34,921 nucleotides of DNA from Sporosarcina sp. NCCP-2222. Lineage in GTDB: Bacteria; Bacillota; Bacilli; Bacillales_A; Planococcaceae. A model generated the notes under the pieces. It had not been told where the DNA came from. It worked only from the letters and a program-made list of their open reading frames with translations, and ran no database searches. Shown piece by piece: positions 7,639-15,299 of the stretch. The position numbers and the translations under genes were made by a program. Location of the stretch: the NCBI RefSeq assembly GCF_023168145.1, contig NZ_BQYK01000006.1:70647-105567 (forward strand), in the 5' to 3' direction. How positions within the stretch are numbered: position 1 is the stretch's first letter; each line of letters opens with the position of its first letter.

Positions 7639-8133
7639 TTATCTAGCGGAAGCAACGTCATGTACTTCGGAGACGCGTTTCGCTCCGATATAACGCTTGC
7701 CCCAGTAGTGTGGGTCGTTTAGTGCATCGACGCGTACGCCTTTGGATGTGGAGGCGTGTGCAAATTTACCATCGCCGATGTAGATGCCTACATGTGAGAC
7801 GCCTTTTCCTGTCGTATTGAAGAAAACTAGATCCCCTTCACTCAATTCGTCTTTGTCGACAGAGCTTCCTGAGCTATACATGCCGGAAGTCGTTCTTGCC
7901 AGGCTGATTCCGTGTTGCTTAAAAACATAGCTAACATATCCAGAGCAATCAAAACCCGCTGTTGTCGTGCCGCCGTATGAATATTTAATACCTTTCAAAC
8001 TAGTAGCCGTTTCTAAAATGTCAGCTGATTTTGAAGATGACGCTTCAGCTTGATCGATGAAAGGCGCAACAAATAAGAGTAGTGCCATTGCAGAAATTGC
8101 AAAGAACTTTTGCATGCTTGCTTGTATTCTCAT
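7639..8133 (-). CDS. Secreted NlpC/P60 family cell-wall peptidase
   Basis: A 164-residue protein with a signal peptide (about 1-31, ending QAEA|SSS) followed directly by an NlpC/P60 domain. The catalytic Cys is in GFDCSGY (Cys63), the His in GVSHVGIYIG (His114), and the third polar residue is likely His126 in FAHAS. Enzymes of this family cut gamma-D-Glu-diaminopimelate or related peptide bonds in peptidoglycan stems. There is no wall-binding domain. It is very similar to the catalytic domain of the SLH hydrolase at 27035-27928: both have NTTGKGVSHVGIYIG and HASTSKGV. The frame extends to a TTG at 8145, but ATG at 8133 is chosen because GGGGG lies 6 bases upstream. It is monocistronic, with its own terminator and nagB's terminator behind it. 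Confidence 0.9.
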   Translation of the reverse strand: MRIQASMQKFFAISAMALLLFVAPFIDQAEASSSKSADILETATSLKGIKYSYGGTTTAGFDCSGYVSYVFKQHGISLARTTSGMYSSGSSVDKDELSEGDLVFFNTTGKGVSHVGIYIGDGKFAHASTSKGVRVDALNDPHYWGKRYIGAKRVSEVHDVASAR

Positions 8134-8287
8134 ATTGTCCCCCAAAATTTATATTTATCTGAATAAATCATCTGAAACTACTGTAACATGCTTTTAGTCC
8201 TGTAAACATTACAGTTCTGTAACAAGCCTATGACAAAAATATTGCGATTTCGGCAGGATGACATCGTACTGAAATAGTAGGCACAAC

Positions 8288-8325
8288 AAAAAGACCGCCA
8301 TCCTTAGAACGGAGGCGGTCTTTTT
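8288..8325 (-). terminator. Terminator of nagB
   Basis: AAAAAGACCGCC (8288-8299) and GGCGGTCTTTTT (8314-8325) form a 12-bp stem with U-runs on both sides. It lies just after the nagB stop on the minus strand. The ~150 bases between it and the NlpC/P60 start carry that gene's promoter region and several TGTAAH hexamers without regular spacing. Confidence 0.9.
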
Positions 8326-8333
8326 GAATTATT

Positions 8334-9035
8334 TTAAAGTTTCAAGTCTGTAATAATTGTAACATTGCCGTGGTTATGCAAATACGTAATTGGCCATTCG
8401 GCTGTCACTTTGCCTTCTTGCAATTTCTCCAAGGCAGCCCGTTTCTTTTCGCCGAATGCAAGAAGTAGCAAGTTCTTGGCACTCATAATTGAGGAAATAC
8501 CCATTGTTAAAGCGGTTTCCGGTATTTTTTCATCGTTTTCGAAGTACTGGCTATTGACGCCCAGTGTGGATTCCGTGAGTTGTGCTACATGTGTGACAGA
8601 ATCAGCACCTGTGCCTGGCTCATTGAATGCAATATGCCCATTTTCGCCGACACCGAGCAGCTGTATATCCAGTCCGCTTTGTTGTAGCGCCTCTTCATAG
8701 CGTTTGCATTCTTCTTCTAGGTCTGAAGCCATTCCATTAGGTATATTGGTTTCTTTAAATTGCTTTTTATTAAATAAATTATCTTTCATGAAATAAGCAT
8801 AGCTGTTCGGGCTGGATGCTTCCAATCCGACATATTCATCAAGGTTGAACGTTTTAACATCCGAGAAATCAAGGTCGGATTCCGTCCATCTCTTATACAC
8901 GGGGATCATGGTGCTTCCTGTTGCTAATCCGAGGACATGAAGCCGATTGTGTTCCAGTTCTTGTTTTACGATCTGATAAACTTGCTCTGCCCCTTGCTCG
9001 GGGTTCTCCACTTGGAGCCATTTGATGTTGCCCAT
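8334..9035 (-). CDS. nagB: Glucosamine-6-phosphate deaminase
   Basis: A 233-residue NagB of the short Bacillus type. It converts glucosamine 6-phosphate to fructose 6-phosphate and ammonia, letting the cell use amino sugars, including those recycled from wall or chitin, in glycolysis. Motifs are intact: the phosphate loop LATGSTMIP (about 37-45), FNLDEYVGL with Asp66-Glu67, GVGENGHIAFNEPG with catalytic His134 and Glu139, and ALTMGISSIM. As in other Bacillus NagB proteins, Asn replaces the Asp two residues before the His. nagA and a NagR regulator are not next to it. The start at 9035 has only a weak GGAAAG upstream. It diverges from the ba3 oxidase operon across a 308-base region. Confidence 0.94.
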   Translation of the reverse strand: MGNIKWLQVENPEQGAEQVYQIVKQELEHNRLHVLGLATGSTMIPVYKRWTESDLDFSDVKTFNLDEYVGLEASSPNSYAYFMKDNLFNKKQFKETNIPNGMASDLEEECKRYEEALQQSGLDIQLLGVGENGHIAFNEPGTGADSVTHVAQLTESTLGVNSQYFENDEKIPETALTMGISSIMSAKNLLLLAFGEKKRAALEKLQEGKVTAEWPITYLHNHGNVTIITDLKL

Positions 9036-9343
9036 TCTATCAACCGACTTTCCTATAGATTTTTCTGTGCTCTTCCATTTTAATTTCCATGCTGGACTTG
9101 GTCAATTGACGAATTGCCTCAATTTACGAAGTCTGCCCGATTTTCTTTTCCCTTTTCCGCCTCATTGAAACGTGACTATATGCCTCCCTACAAAACAACT
9201 ATGACGATTTATTGAAGTCCCTTTGAACAAAGTGTGAACAAATTTCCATTAAAACGAATCATAGGGAATTCCCTAATTCTCATTTTTTCTGTCGTGATTA
9301 AGATAAAAGTAACAAAAGAAATTCCCGTTCGGGAGGTGAACAT
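9036..9343. promoter_or_regulatory. Divergent nagB / cytochrome ba3 regulatory region
   Basis: This 308-base gap holds no gene but several symmetric or repeated sites. GTCAATTGAC at 9101-9110 is a perfect palindrome and begins a near-direct repeat, CAATTGACGAA / CAATTTACGAA, 17 bases apart. TGAACAAA occurs twice at an 11-bp period (9224-9231 and 9235-9242), one helical turn apart, as expected for a response-regulator dimer; ResD is a possibility but the consensus fit is loose. TAGGGAATTCCCTA at 9262-9275 is a perfect 14-bp palindrome 68 bases upstream of the oxidase operon. No convincing -35/-10 pair was found. Confidence 0.45.
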
Positions 9344-9487
9344 ATGGCTAAGTCAACAAAGCAGCAATTGGAGCCGCAACATAATCCATCGATCAATTTG
9401 AAGGGAACCTTGATTGCTGTCATGCTGCTCGGCGTTTTCATTTTGGCAACATGGTTCGGATGTTACTACTTATTCTTATCACGATAG
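9344..9487 (+). CDS. Cytochrome c oxidase subunit IIa (ba3-type), small membrane subunit
   Basis: A 47-residue protein with GGGAGGTGAACAT directly before its ATG. The first ~20 residues are polar (MAKSTKQQLEPQHNPSINLK). They are followed by one membrane helix (GTLIAVMLLGVFILATWFGCYYLFL) and a short SR end. Length, single helix and position just before the oxidase subunit II gene match subunit IIa of ba3-type oxidases. That helix completes the two-helix membrane anchor that subunit II of this class lacks. It is the first gene of the operon, 24 bases before subunit II. It is easily missed by length-filtered gene callers. Confidence 0.82.
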   Translation: MAKSTKQQLEPQHNPSINLKGTLIAVMLLGVFILATWFGCYYLFLSR

Positions 9488-9511
9488 TCTTACCCGTCAG
9501 GAGGGAATCCA

Positions 9512-10015
9512 ATGCATTTGCATAAATTTGAAAAAGTATGGCTCATCTTTGGGATGGGATCATTAGCACTCTTTCTCGTTATTTTAGGTTTTGCCGCCTT
9601 TTGGAAAGGCACCCATCCTCAAAGCCATATTGAAACCATCGATCCCGAAAATGTCGAGGCCCATGATTCATTTAAGCCCGAAAATCTAGGACTCCGGGAA
9701 GTAGCCGATGGCAAATATATCGTCAATATTGTCGCTTCCGCTTTCAATTATGATTTTGGCATGGACGCCGACGGCAAGCCCGTCAAGAAGATCAGAGTGC
9801 CAAAAGGTTCTACGGTTTTATTCCAGATTACAAGTAAGGACGTCGTACATGGCTTCCAAGTTGCAGGCACGAATGTCAATATGATGGTGGAACCTGGCCA
9901 TGTGAGCCGTTTAGAGACAGAAATGAAGAACGTCGGTGAGTTTACAGTCGTCTGTAATGAATATTGCGGAATTGCCCACCATCAGATGTTTGCCACTGTG
10001 GAGGTGTATGAATGA
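9512..10015 (+). CDS. cbaB: ba3-type cytochrome c oxidase subunit II (CuA subunit)
   Basis: A 167-residue protein with a single N-terminal membrane anchor (about 10-31) and an extracytoplasmic cupredoxin domain. The CuA ligands are all present: His113 (DVVHGFQ), Cys148 and Cys152 (VVCNEYCGIAHHQM), Glu150 backbone position, His156 and Met159. It accepts electrons from cytochrome c and passes them to heme b in subunit I. The single anchor helix is typical of B-type (ba3) oxidases and fits the separate subunit IIa gene just upstream. A CAGGAGGG Shine-Dalgarno precedes the start, and its stop overlaps the subunit I start. No fused cytochrome c domain is present. Confidence 0.92.
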   Translation: MHLHKFEKVWLIFGMGSLALFLVILGFAAFWKGTHPQSHIETIDPENVEAHDSFKPENLGLREVADGKYIVNIVASAFNYDFGMDADGKPVKKIRVPKGSTVLFQITSKDVVHGFQVAGTNVNMMVEPGHVSRLETEMKNVGEFTVVCNEYCGIAHHQMFATVEVYE

Positions 10016-11667
10016 TGAACCCCTTGAAAATTGCTAAACAGGATGCGCGTCTTTACATGTCATTCATGTATGTGACGTTTGCTTCATTGCTCGTCGGAGG
10101 GCTGATGGGTCTTTTACAGACACTCGCACGGTCTGGAAAATTCACATTGCCATTCAATATTAACTACTATACGATTCTAACGGTTCACGGTGTCATACTT
10201 GGTCTTGTCTTAACTACATTCTTTATCATCGGCTTCCAATTTGCTTTAATGGGAAAAACAGTTGGCATTTCCGATAAGCAGCGCAAAGCAGGCTGGTGGG
10301 CCTTCTGGCTGATGCTCGTCGGAACTGTTATGGCAGCGGTCACTATTTTAGTCGGCCAGGCAAATGTTCTTTATACATTCTACGCACCGCTCCGTGCTCA
10401 TCCTGCATTTTATATCGGGTTGGCTCTCGTCATCGTCGGCAGCTGGGTTGCTGTGTTCACTAACTTCCGCCAGCTTTATGTGTGGAAGAAAGCGAATAAA
10501 GGACAGAAGTCGCCTTTGCTCGCTTTCATGGTCGTCATCAATATGGCCATGTGGTTCATCGCATCGTTAGGTGTTGCAGCTTCCGTATTGATTCAATTTA
10601 TTCCATGGTCACTTGGTTATGCGGAAACAATCAATGTCTTGCTCAGCCGTACATTATTCTGGTATTTCGGTCACCCGCTTGTCTATTTCTGGTTGCTTCC
10701 TGCATATATGGCATGGTATGCAATCATCCCGAAAATCATTGGCGGCAAATTGTTCAGTGACTCCCTTGCACGGATGTCCTTCATTCTTTTGTTAATGTTC
10801 TCGATACCGGTCGGGTTCCATCACCAGTTGACAGAACCAGGTATTGATCCTACATGGAAATTCATTCAAGTTGTTTTAACATTCATGGTCGTCATTCCTA
10901 CTTTGATGACAGCCTTCTCGATTTTCGCGACATTTGAAACAACTGGCCGCCGCCTCGGTCATAAAGGTTTGTTCGGCTGGTTCAAGCATTTGCCGTGGAA
11001 AGATGTACGTTTCCTTGCACCTTTCATCGGTATGGTTGCTTTCATTCCAGGCGGTGCCGGCGGGATTGTCAACGCATCCCACCAAATGAACTCGTTGATC
11101 CATAATACGATCTGGGTAACTGGGCACTTCCATTTGACTGTTGCCACTACTGTGATCCTAACTTATTTTGGAATTGCATATTGGCTCGTGCCACATTTGA
11201 CAGGACGCCGTTTGACACCAAGATTAAATAAACTCGGCATCATTCAATCGATTATTTGGACAGTCGGCATGACAATCATGTCCACAGCGATGCATATTGA
11301 AGGTTTGTTAGGCGGACCTCGCCGCTCGAATTTCTCAACCTATGCAGGGGGAGATCAGGTTCAGTCGTGGATCGGCTACCAAATGGCGCAAGCGGTTGGT
11401 GGAACTATCCTTTTCATTGGTATCGTACTCATGGTGTACATTTTCATTCAGCTTGCTTTCTTCGCACCGCGCGGCGTGGAAGAATTCCCGATCGCAGAGG
11501 AAGAAGTTGATGCAGAGCCTACGCCGAAATTGCTCGAAAACTGGTATCTATGGATTGGTATTACGATTGCGCTCATTTTATTCGCTTATACTATCCCGGT
11601 ATTCGATATACTGAAACATTCTCCTCCTGGTTCTGTGCCATTTGATTGGCCAATCGGCAGGTATTAA
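10012..11667 (+). CDS. cbaA: ba3-type cytochrome c oxidase subunit I (heme-copper oxidase, B class)
   Basis: A 551-residue protein with about 13 membrane helices. Metal ligands are complete: His59 (TVHGVILG) and His374 for low-spin heme b; His372 (GHFHLTVATTV) for the oxygen-reducing heme; His221, His270 and His271 (GHPLVYFW, GFHHQLTEPG) for CuB; and Tyr225, which should be cross-linked to His221. The GHPLVYFWLLPAY signature and the lack of an A-class HPEVY motif put it in the ba3 (B) class, which usually has high oxygen affinity. Translation starts at 10012 or 10015 and overlaps the subunit II stop, so the two are coupled. No assembly gene (ctaA, ctaB, sco) follows; those functions must come from elsewhere. 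A terminator lies 5 bases after the stop. Confidence 0.93.
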   Translation: MMNPLKIAKQDARLYMSFMYVTFASLLVGGLMGLLQTLARSGKFTLPFNINYYTILTVHGVILGLVLTTFFIIGFQFALMGKTVGISDKQRKAGWWAFWLMLVGTVMAAVTILVGQANVLYTFYAPLRAHPAFYIGLALVIVGSWVAVFTNFRQLYVWKKANKGQKSPLLAFMVVINMAMWFIASLGVAASVLIQFIPWSLGYAETINVLLSRTLFWYFGHPLVYFWLLPAYMAWYAIIPKIIGGKLFSDSLARMSFILLLMFSIPVGFHHQLTEPGIDPTWKFIQVVLTFMVVIPTLMTAFSIFATFETTGRRLGHKGLFGWFKHLPWKDVRFLAPFIGMVAFIPGGAGGIVNASHQMNSLIHNTIWVTGHFHLTVATTVILTYFGIAYWLVPHLTGRRLTPRLNKLGIIQSIIWTVGMTIMSTAMHIEGLLGGPRRSNFSTYAGGDQVQSWIGYQMAQAVGGTILFIGIVLMVYIFIQLAFFAPRGVEEFPIAEEEVDAEPTPKLLENWYLWIGITIALILFAYTIPVFDILKHSPPGSVPFDWPIGRY

Positions 11668-11671
11668 TAAT

Positions 11672-11708
11672 AAAGATCCGTCTCTTCCAACAAGAGAACG
11701 GATCTTTT
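11672..11708 (+). terminator. Terminator of the ba3 oxidase operon
   Basis: AAAGATCCGT with CTCTT pairs with AAGAG and ACGGATCTTT, followed by a run of Ts. Confidence 0.92.
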
Positions 11709-11714
11709 TTATAC

Positions 11715-11750
11715 AAAAAAAAAGTTGGAAGCGGAGAATCCGTTTCCAAC
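11715..11750 (-). terminator. Terminator of the EAL-domain gene
   Basis: GTTGGAAGCGGA (11724-11735) pairs with TCCGTTTCCAAC (11739-11750), with one mismatch. The minus-strand transcript then has a run of nine Us (11715-11723). It lies back to back with the oxidase terminator. Confidence 0.88.
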
Positions 11751-11759
11751 TGTTTATTC

Positions 11760-13661
11760 TCACTTCGATATGGAGGCTAGAGGCAATGTAACTCCCGCTT
11801 CCGAAGTTCCAAGCAGTTGATCGAGCTCCTCTACTGGCGCTGGTTTGCCAAAGTAGAAGCCTTGTGCCCCCGTGCATCCCAATTCTCGCACTTTCTCCCA
11901 CTGAGCCGGCGTTTCGACTCCTTCCGCGATTGTGGCCAACCCGAGCATGTTAGCCAAATGAACGATTGTTTTAACGATGGAGCAGCTCTTTGGATCGTTT
12001 CCCAGACCGCTGATGAACTGGCGGTCAATCTTAATTTGCTGCACGGGAAAGCGTTGCAGGTAAATAAAAGCGGAATAGCCTTTACCAAAATCATCAATTG
12101 AAACGATGACTCCCATTTCAGTTAGAATCTCCATTCTTTTTTGAACGGCAATATGATTTTCCAGTGCAACATTTTCAGTTATTTCCAATATCATCTGGCC
12201 TGATTCCACTCCAAAGTCATCCATGCACTTCCTTAAATAAAATGGAAAGTTCGGGTGAAGGAAATGCCGTGGAGAAATATTAACAGAAATGGTCAGGTGT
12301 CCGTATCCCATACGCTTCCATTCCGCAAGCTGCATCATCGCCTGCCTGATGACCCATTCCCCTATTGGAATGATTAGACCTGTGGATTCTGCCAGCTCTA
12401 TGAAACCATCAGGTGTAACCAACCCGCGTTGCGGATGCTCCCAACGAATCAAGGCTTCTACTCCCTGCACAAGTCCATCCATTCCAACTTGCGGTTGGTA
12501 GAAAAGCTTGAATTCATTAGCGTCTAAACCTTTTCGTAGGTTCATCTCAGAGAACATTGCCTGTTTAACATGTTCTTGCATATGCGGTTCGTATAGGCCA
12601 CGTGCTCTTCTCTTGGTTTCTTGTCTTCCAGTCTCCAGAGCCAAATACGCACTTTGTACGCCTTGTTGCGGATCATCCGCATGATCTGGATAAATGGATA
12701 TGCCGTAACTAAATGTCATATATACTTCTTGCCCAGAAAGGATTAACGGTCTTCTCAACTCATTGGATACAAGTTCCATTCGTCTAAAAAGCAGGTCAGG
12801 ATCCATTTGCCCGTCAAAGGGCGAATAAATGAGAAAGTGATCAAAGGCAAATCGCGCTGTAATGGCAGGAGCGGGAAACAGTTTCCCGACCCGCTCCCCG
12901 ATCATCCGCAGCAATTGATCGGCACAATCATGTCCTAGAGCACTCTGTACTTCTGTGTATTGGTCAATTACTAGATAGATGAACATCCCACGCTGTCCTT
13001 GAAGTTGGTTTTTTAATTGCACCGTCACTTCCTCATCAAAAGAATGGCGGTTAAGAAGTCCTGTCAGCGTATCCGTGTACGCCAAAGTATGTATATGTTT
13101 TTCCATCTCAACCCGATACAGTCGGTCGAAGATGAATGACAACATATCTGCAATAGCCGCAATCAAAATTTTATCAAGTGTTGTCCAACAGCGTTCGTTG
13201 CGTGTTTCACAACATAATACACCGCCCAGTCCTCGGCTTAAAATAATGGTTGCATCAATCAGTCCAATTATTGGATCTGACTGTTCAAAGTACCAAAGCT
13301 TCAACTCTTCCATTGATGAATCATTTATAATATCATCAACTGCCAACACCCGCTCGGCTTCAATTGCTTTGAAGTACTGTGGATAATCCGACCGTTTCAA
13401 TTCAAAACCGTAGTCGTGATGGAAATGATTGCTGTCATAAGAATTCTGCGCAACGAGTCGATTATGGTGTTCATCATACAGCCAAATGCTCACCCGTTCA
13501 CATTTCATAATTTCAGCAATCCCTTTGCACAATTCCATTAAAATGTCCCGCAAAGACTGATGGGTCAGTTTTAATTCTTTTGCGTGCGAAAAGATAAACT
13601 GCTGCTGCCGCCGCAACTCGTTGAATGCCGCGATCCATTCTTCATATGGCCGTTCCATCAT
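11760..13661 (-). CDS. GAF - degenerate GGDEF - EAL protein, likely c-di-GMP phosphodiesterase
   Basis: A 633-residue soluble protein. A short helical N-terminus (1-35) leads into a GAF-like sensor (about 36-190), a GGDEF-fold domain (about 195-355) and an EAL domain (about 370-620). The GGDEF signature is replaced by FAFDHF (ARFAFDHFLIY), so it should not synthesise c-di-GMP; it may bind GTP or be purely structural. The EAL motifs look functional: EALIRWEHP, NISPRHF, EITEN, SIDDFGKGYSA, KIDRQFI, IAEGVET and GAQGFYFGKP. I therefore infer phosphodiesterase activity lowering c-di-GMP, tuned by the GAF ligand. There is no membrane segment. The start has an AAGGGGGTAAGGG leader directly before ATGATG. 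It is monocistronic with its own terminator. Confidence 0.88.
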   Translation of the reverse strand: MMERPYEEWIAAFNELRRQQQFIFSHAKELKLTHQSLRDILMELCKGIAEIMKCERVSIWLYDEHHNRLVAQNSYDSNHFHHDYGFELKRSDYPQYFKAIEAERVLAVDDIINDSSMEELKLWYFEQSDPIIGLIDATIILSRGLGGVLCCETRNERCWTTLDKILIAAIADMLSFIFDRLYRVEMEKHIHTLAYTDTLTGLLNRHSFDEEVTVQLKNQLQGQRGMFIYLVIDQYTEVQSALGHDCADQLLRMIGERVGKLFPAPAITARFAFDHFLIYSPFDGQMDPDLLFRRMELVSNELRRPLILSGQEVYMTFSYGISIYPDHADDPQQGVQSAYLALETGRQETKRRARGLYEPHMQEHVKQAMFSEMNLRKGLDANEFKLFYQPQVGMDGLVQGVEALIRWEHPQRGLVTPDGFIELAESTGLIIPIGEWVIRQAMMQLAEWKRMGYGHLTISVNISPRHFLHPNFPFYLRKCMDDFGVESGQMILEITENVALENHIAVQKRMEILTEMGVIVSIDDFGKGYSAFIYLQRFPVQQIKIDRQFISGLGNDPKSCSIVKTIVHLANMLGLATIAEGVETPAQWEKVRELGCTGAQGFYFGKPAPVEELDQLLGTSEAGVTLPLASISK

Positions 13662-13755
13662 CCCTTACCCCCTTTCAATAATTCGACAGTCCTATTAGTA
13701 ATATCGGTATGGTAGAGCTGATTTGCAATAAATGACTAACAAATAAAAGCACTTG

Positions 13756-13782
13756 TGTATAGGCTTTTCATAACTTTGTCAA
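13756..13782 (-). promoter_or_regulatory. Candidate promoter of the EAL-domain gene
   Basis: On the minus strand, a perfect TTGACA (plus 13777-13782) is followed 15 bases later by TATACA (13756-13761). The spacer is short, so this is tentative. The leader would be about 90 bases. Confidence 0.38.
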
Positions 13783-13895
13783 GATTTATAAATTGCTCCT
13801 TTACGTAGATTTTTCATTACGAAATTGGGTTCCTCTAGTAGGGTTGGAAGCTATATGATAAAATGAATGGGCATTCATTACTAAAAAGGGATGGG

Positions 13896-14249
13896 ATGAC
13901 TATGAACGTAGACACAATGGATATGAAAGAGATTTGGGACCAGATCGATGCGAAATTGAACGGAGAGCCTGAACCAATTCGAACACTGCAGGTGTCGTAT
14001 GCTTTCCACTTGAGCGGAGAAGATGGCGGATCATTTGGGCTGCAGCTGAATGACGGTAAAGCCGAAGTCATAAGGGAAGATCCCGGCGAGGTTGACTGTA
14101 CTCTCTCGATGAGCTCGAAAGATTTTAGGAAGCTGCTCGCTGGAAATTTAAATTCAACGGCTGCCTTCATGATGGGGAAATTGAAGGTTAAGGGGAATAT
14201 AGGTCTTGCTTTAAAGCTTGAATCCTTATTAAAACAGTATTCTTTTTAA
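13896..14249 (+). CDS. SCP2 sterol-binding-domain protein
   Basis: A 117-residue single-domain protein. It has an amphipathic N-terminal helix (MDMKEIWDQIDAKLNGEPEPI), beta strands with FHLSGEDGGSFGLQLNDGKAEV, then the SCP2 end pattern CTLSMSSKDFRKLLAGNLNSTAAFMMGKLKVKGNIGLALKL. SCP2-fold proteins hold hydrophobic ligands in a tunnel; in Bacillus the ligand and role are unknown, with fatty acyl chains the usual guess. The frame opens at 13863, but the start there overlaps a possible -10 (TAAAAT at 13858-13863). The ATGs at 13896 and 13902 follow an AAAAAGGG sequence at 13883-13890 and are more likely; I chose the first. No terminator separates it from the LysM hydrolase, which however has its own promoter. 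Confidence 0.8.
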   Translation: MTMNVDTMDMKEIWDQIDAKLNGEPEPIRTLQVSYAFHLSGEDGGSFGLQLNDGKAEVIREDPGEVDCTLSMSSKDFRKLLAGNLNSTAAFMMGKLKVKGNIGLALKLESLLKQYSF

Positions 14250-14261
14250 CTCTGTATTGTT

Positions 14262-14290
14262 TTGTCGAATGATTCACATTACAATAGAAT
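14262..14290 (+). promoter_or_regulatory. Sigma-A type promoter of the LysM-NlpC/P60 gene
   Basis: TTGTCG (14262-14267), a 17-base spacer and TAGAAT (14285-14290), 28 bases before the ATG. The match and spacing are good. Confidence 0.55.
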
Positions 14291-14317
14291 CATAGACATA
14301 GCGAACGGAGGATTCGG

Positions 14318-15103
14318 ATGAAAGCAAAGGTTTTGTCGCTTTTGGCTACAGCTGCATTAGCGACCGCACTCACAGCAGGACAGGCAAACGCCACATCTGA
14401 TACGTACGTTGTAAAAAAAGGCGATACGTTATGGAAAATCGCTTCTAGCCACAAGATTTCCGTTGAAGAACTGAAAACCTTAAATAATATGAAGTCTGAA
14501 AGCATAAAGATCGATCAAAAGCTTGTTGTGACAAAAAAGACGACAAGCACCAAACCATCTGCCGCAATCCAAACAAGTAAAACGGCAACGGCAGACAGCC
14601 TGACAGTGAGCAAACAGACATCCTCTACTAGTCAGTTTAAAGCTCCAGCCCCAGTAGCACCTCCAGCTCCTGCTCCAGTGCCGCCTTCTCAGGTGGACAA
14701 GCCACATGCACCGGGTGCTGCTTCGCAATCCATTATGGCGGCTGCAACAGAAGTATCTCTTCCTTTGCTCGATACGCCATATGTTTGGGCGGGTGTCACG
14801 CCGGAAGGTTTTGACTGCAGCGGTTTCATATATTATGTATTCCGTACTGCGGGACTGGATCTGCCGCGTCTCGATACAGTCGGCATGCATGCAAACGCCA
14901 CGACAGTGGACGAACCAGTTCCAGGCGACCTCGTATTCTTTCAAAATACATACCGCGAAGGCATCTCGCATGCGGGAATCTATTTAGGTGACGGCAATTT
15001 CATTCATGCCGGTACCAAAAAAGTCGAAGTGGCCTCAATAAATTCTGCTTATTGGAAGGACAAATTTGCCGGCTATAAGCGTTTCAATCAATTGATCAAA
15101 TAA
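14318..15103 (+). CDS. Secreted LysM - NlpC/P60 peptidoglycan hydrolase
   Basis: A 261-residue secreted protein. The signal peptide (1-25, cut after ANA) is followed by one LysM domain (about 29-72, TYVVKKGDTLWKIASSHKIS) that binds N-acetylglucosamine in peptidoglycan. Next come a Ser/Thr/Lys-rich linker and a Pro/Ala stretch (APAPVAPPAPAPVPP, about 109-123), then an NlpC/P60 domain. Catalytic residues: Cys167 (GFDCSGF), His218 (GISHAGIYLG) and His230 (FIHAG). It resembles LytE/LytF/CwlS DL-endopeptidases but with a single LysM. The likely role is cutting stem peptides during growth or separation. The start has a good GGAGG. It is the most divergent of the three NlpC/P60 proteins in this window. 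A terminator follows at once. Confidence 0.92.
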   Translation: MKAKVLSLLATAALATALTAGQANATSDTYVVKKGDTLWKIASSHKISVEELKTLNNMKSESIKIDQKLVVTKKTTSTKPSAAIQTSKTATADSLTVSKQTSSTSQFKAPAPVAPPAPAPVPPSQVDKPHAPGAASQSIMAAATEVSLPLLDTPYVWAGVTPEGFDCSGFIYYVFRTAGLDLPRLDTVGMHANATTVDEPVPGDLVFFQNTYREGISHAGIYLGDGNFIHAGTKKVEVASINSAYWKDKFAGYKRFNQLIK

Positions 15104-15107
15104 TTTT

Positions 15108-15143
15108 AAGACCAAGGGACGAACCTCTCCCTTGGTCTTTTTC
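15108..15143 (+). terminator. Terminator of the LysM-NlpC/P60 gene
   Basis: AAGACCAAGGGA pairs with TCCCTTGGTCTT, followed by TTTCTT. Confidence 0.92.
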
Positions 15144-15220
15144 TTATCTTTCGTGTCATATTCTCCAGTAGTAGTCGAAAAGGTCTTCCCTCTTTCCGAA
15201 AAATAGATTAGTATAGTCAT

Positions 15221-15232
15221 GTGTCATGACAC
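15221..15232. promoter_or_regulatory. Palindromic operator candidate upstream of the ECF operon
   Basis: GTGTCATGACAC is a perfect 12-bp palindrome ending one base before TATAAA (15234-15239), which could be the -10 box. The place is typical of a repressor site. A small GAAGCC-TGAA-GGCTCTTC hairpin follows at 15249-15266. No known riboswitch fold was recognised in the 150-base leader. Confidence 0.45.
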
Positions 15233-15299
15233 TTATAAATGATCGTCTGAAGCCTGAAGGCTCTTCGATAATAATTTGCATGAAAAGGGGTACATGAAA

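Noticed and set aside
8182..8223. WalR site upstream of the NlpC/P60 gene at 7639-8133
   Set aside because: TGTAAC, TGTAAA and TGTAAC occur at 8182, 8201 and 8218, but the spacings are 19 and 17 bases, not the 11-base period needed, and one overlapping copy is on the other strand.
14480..14971. 163-codon minus-strand frame inside the LysM-NlpC/P60 gene
   Set aside because: It is antisense to a clear gene, rich in Cys, Arg and Trp as in shadow frames, and has no ribosome site.
15144..15299. Riboswitch before the ECF operon
   Set aside because: Only a small hairpin and a palindrome are present; none of the conserved cores of thiamine, cobalamin, FMN, folate or queuosine-precursor riboswitches could be recognised.
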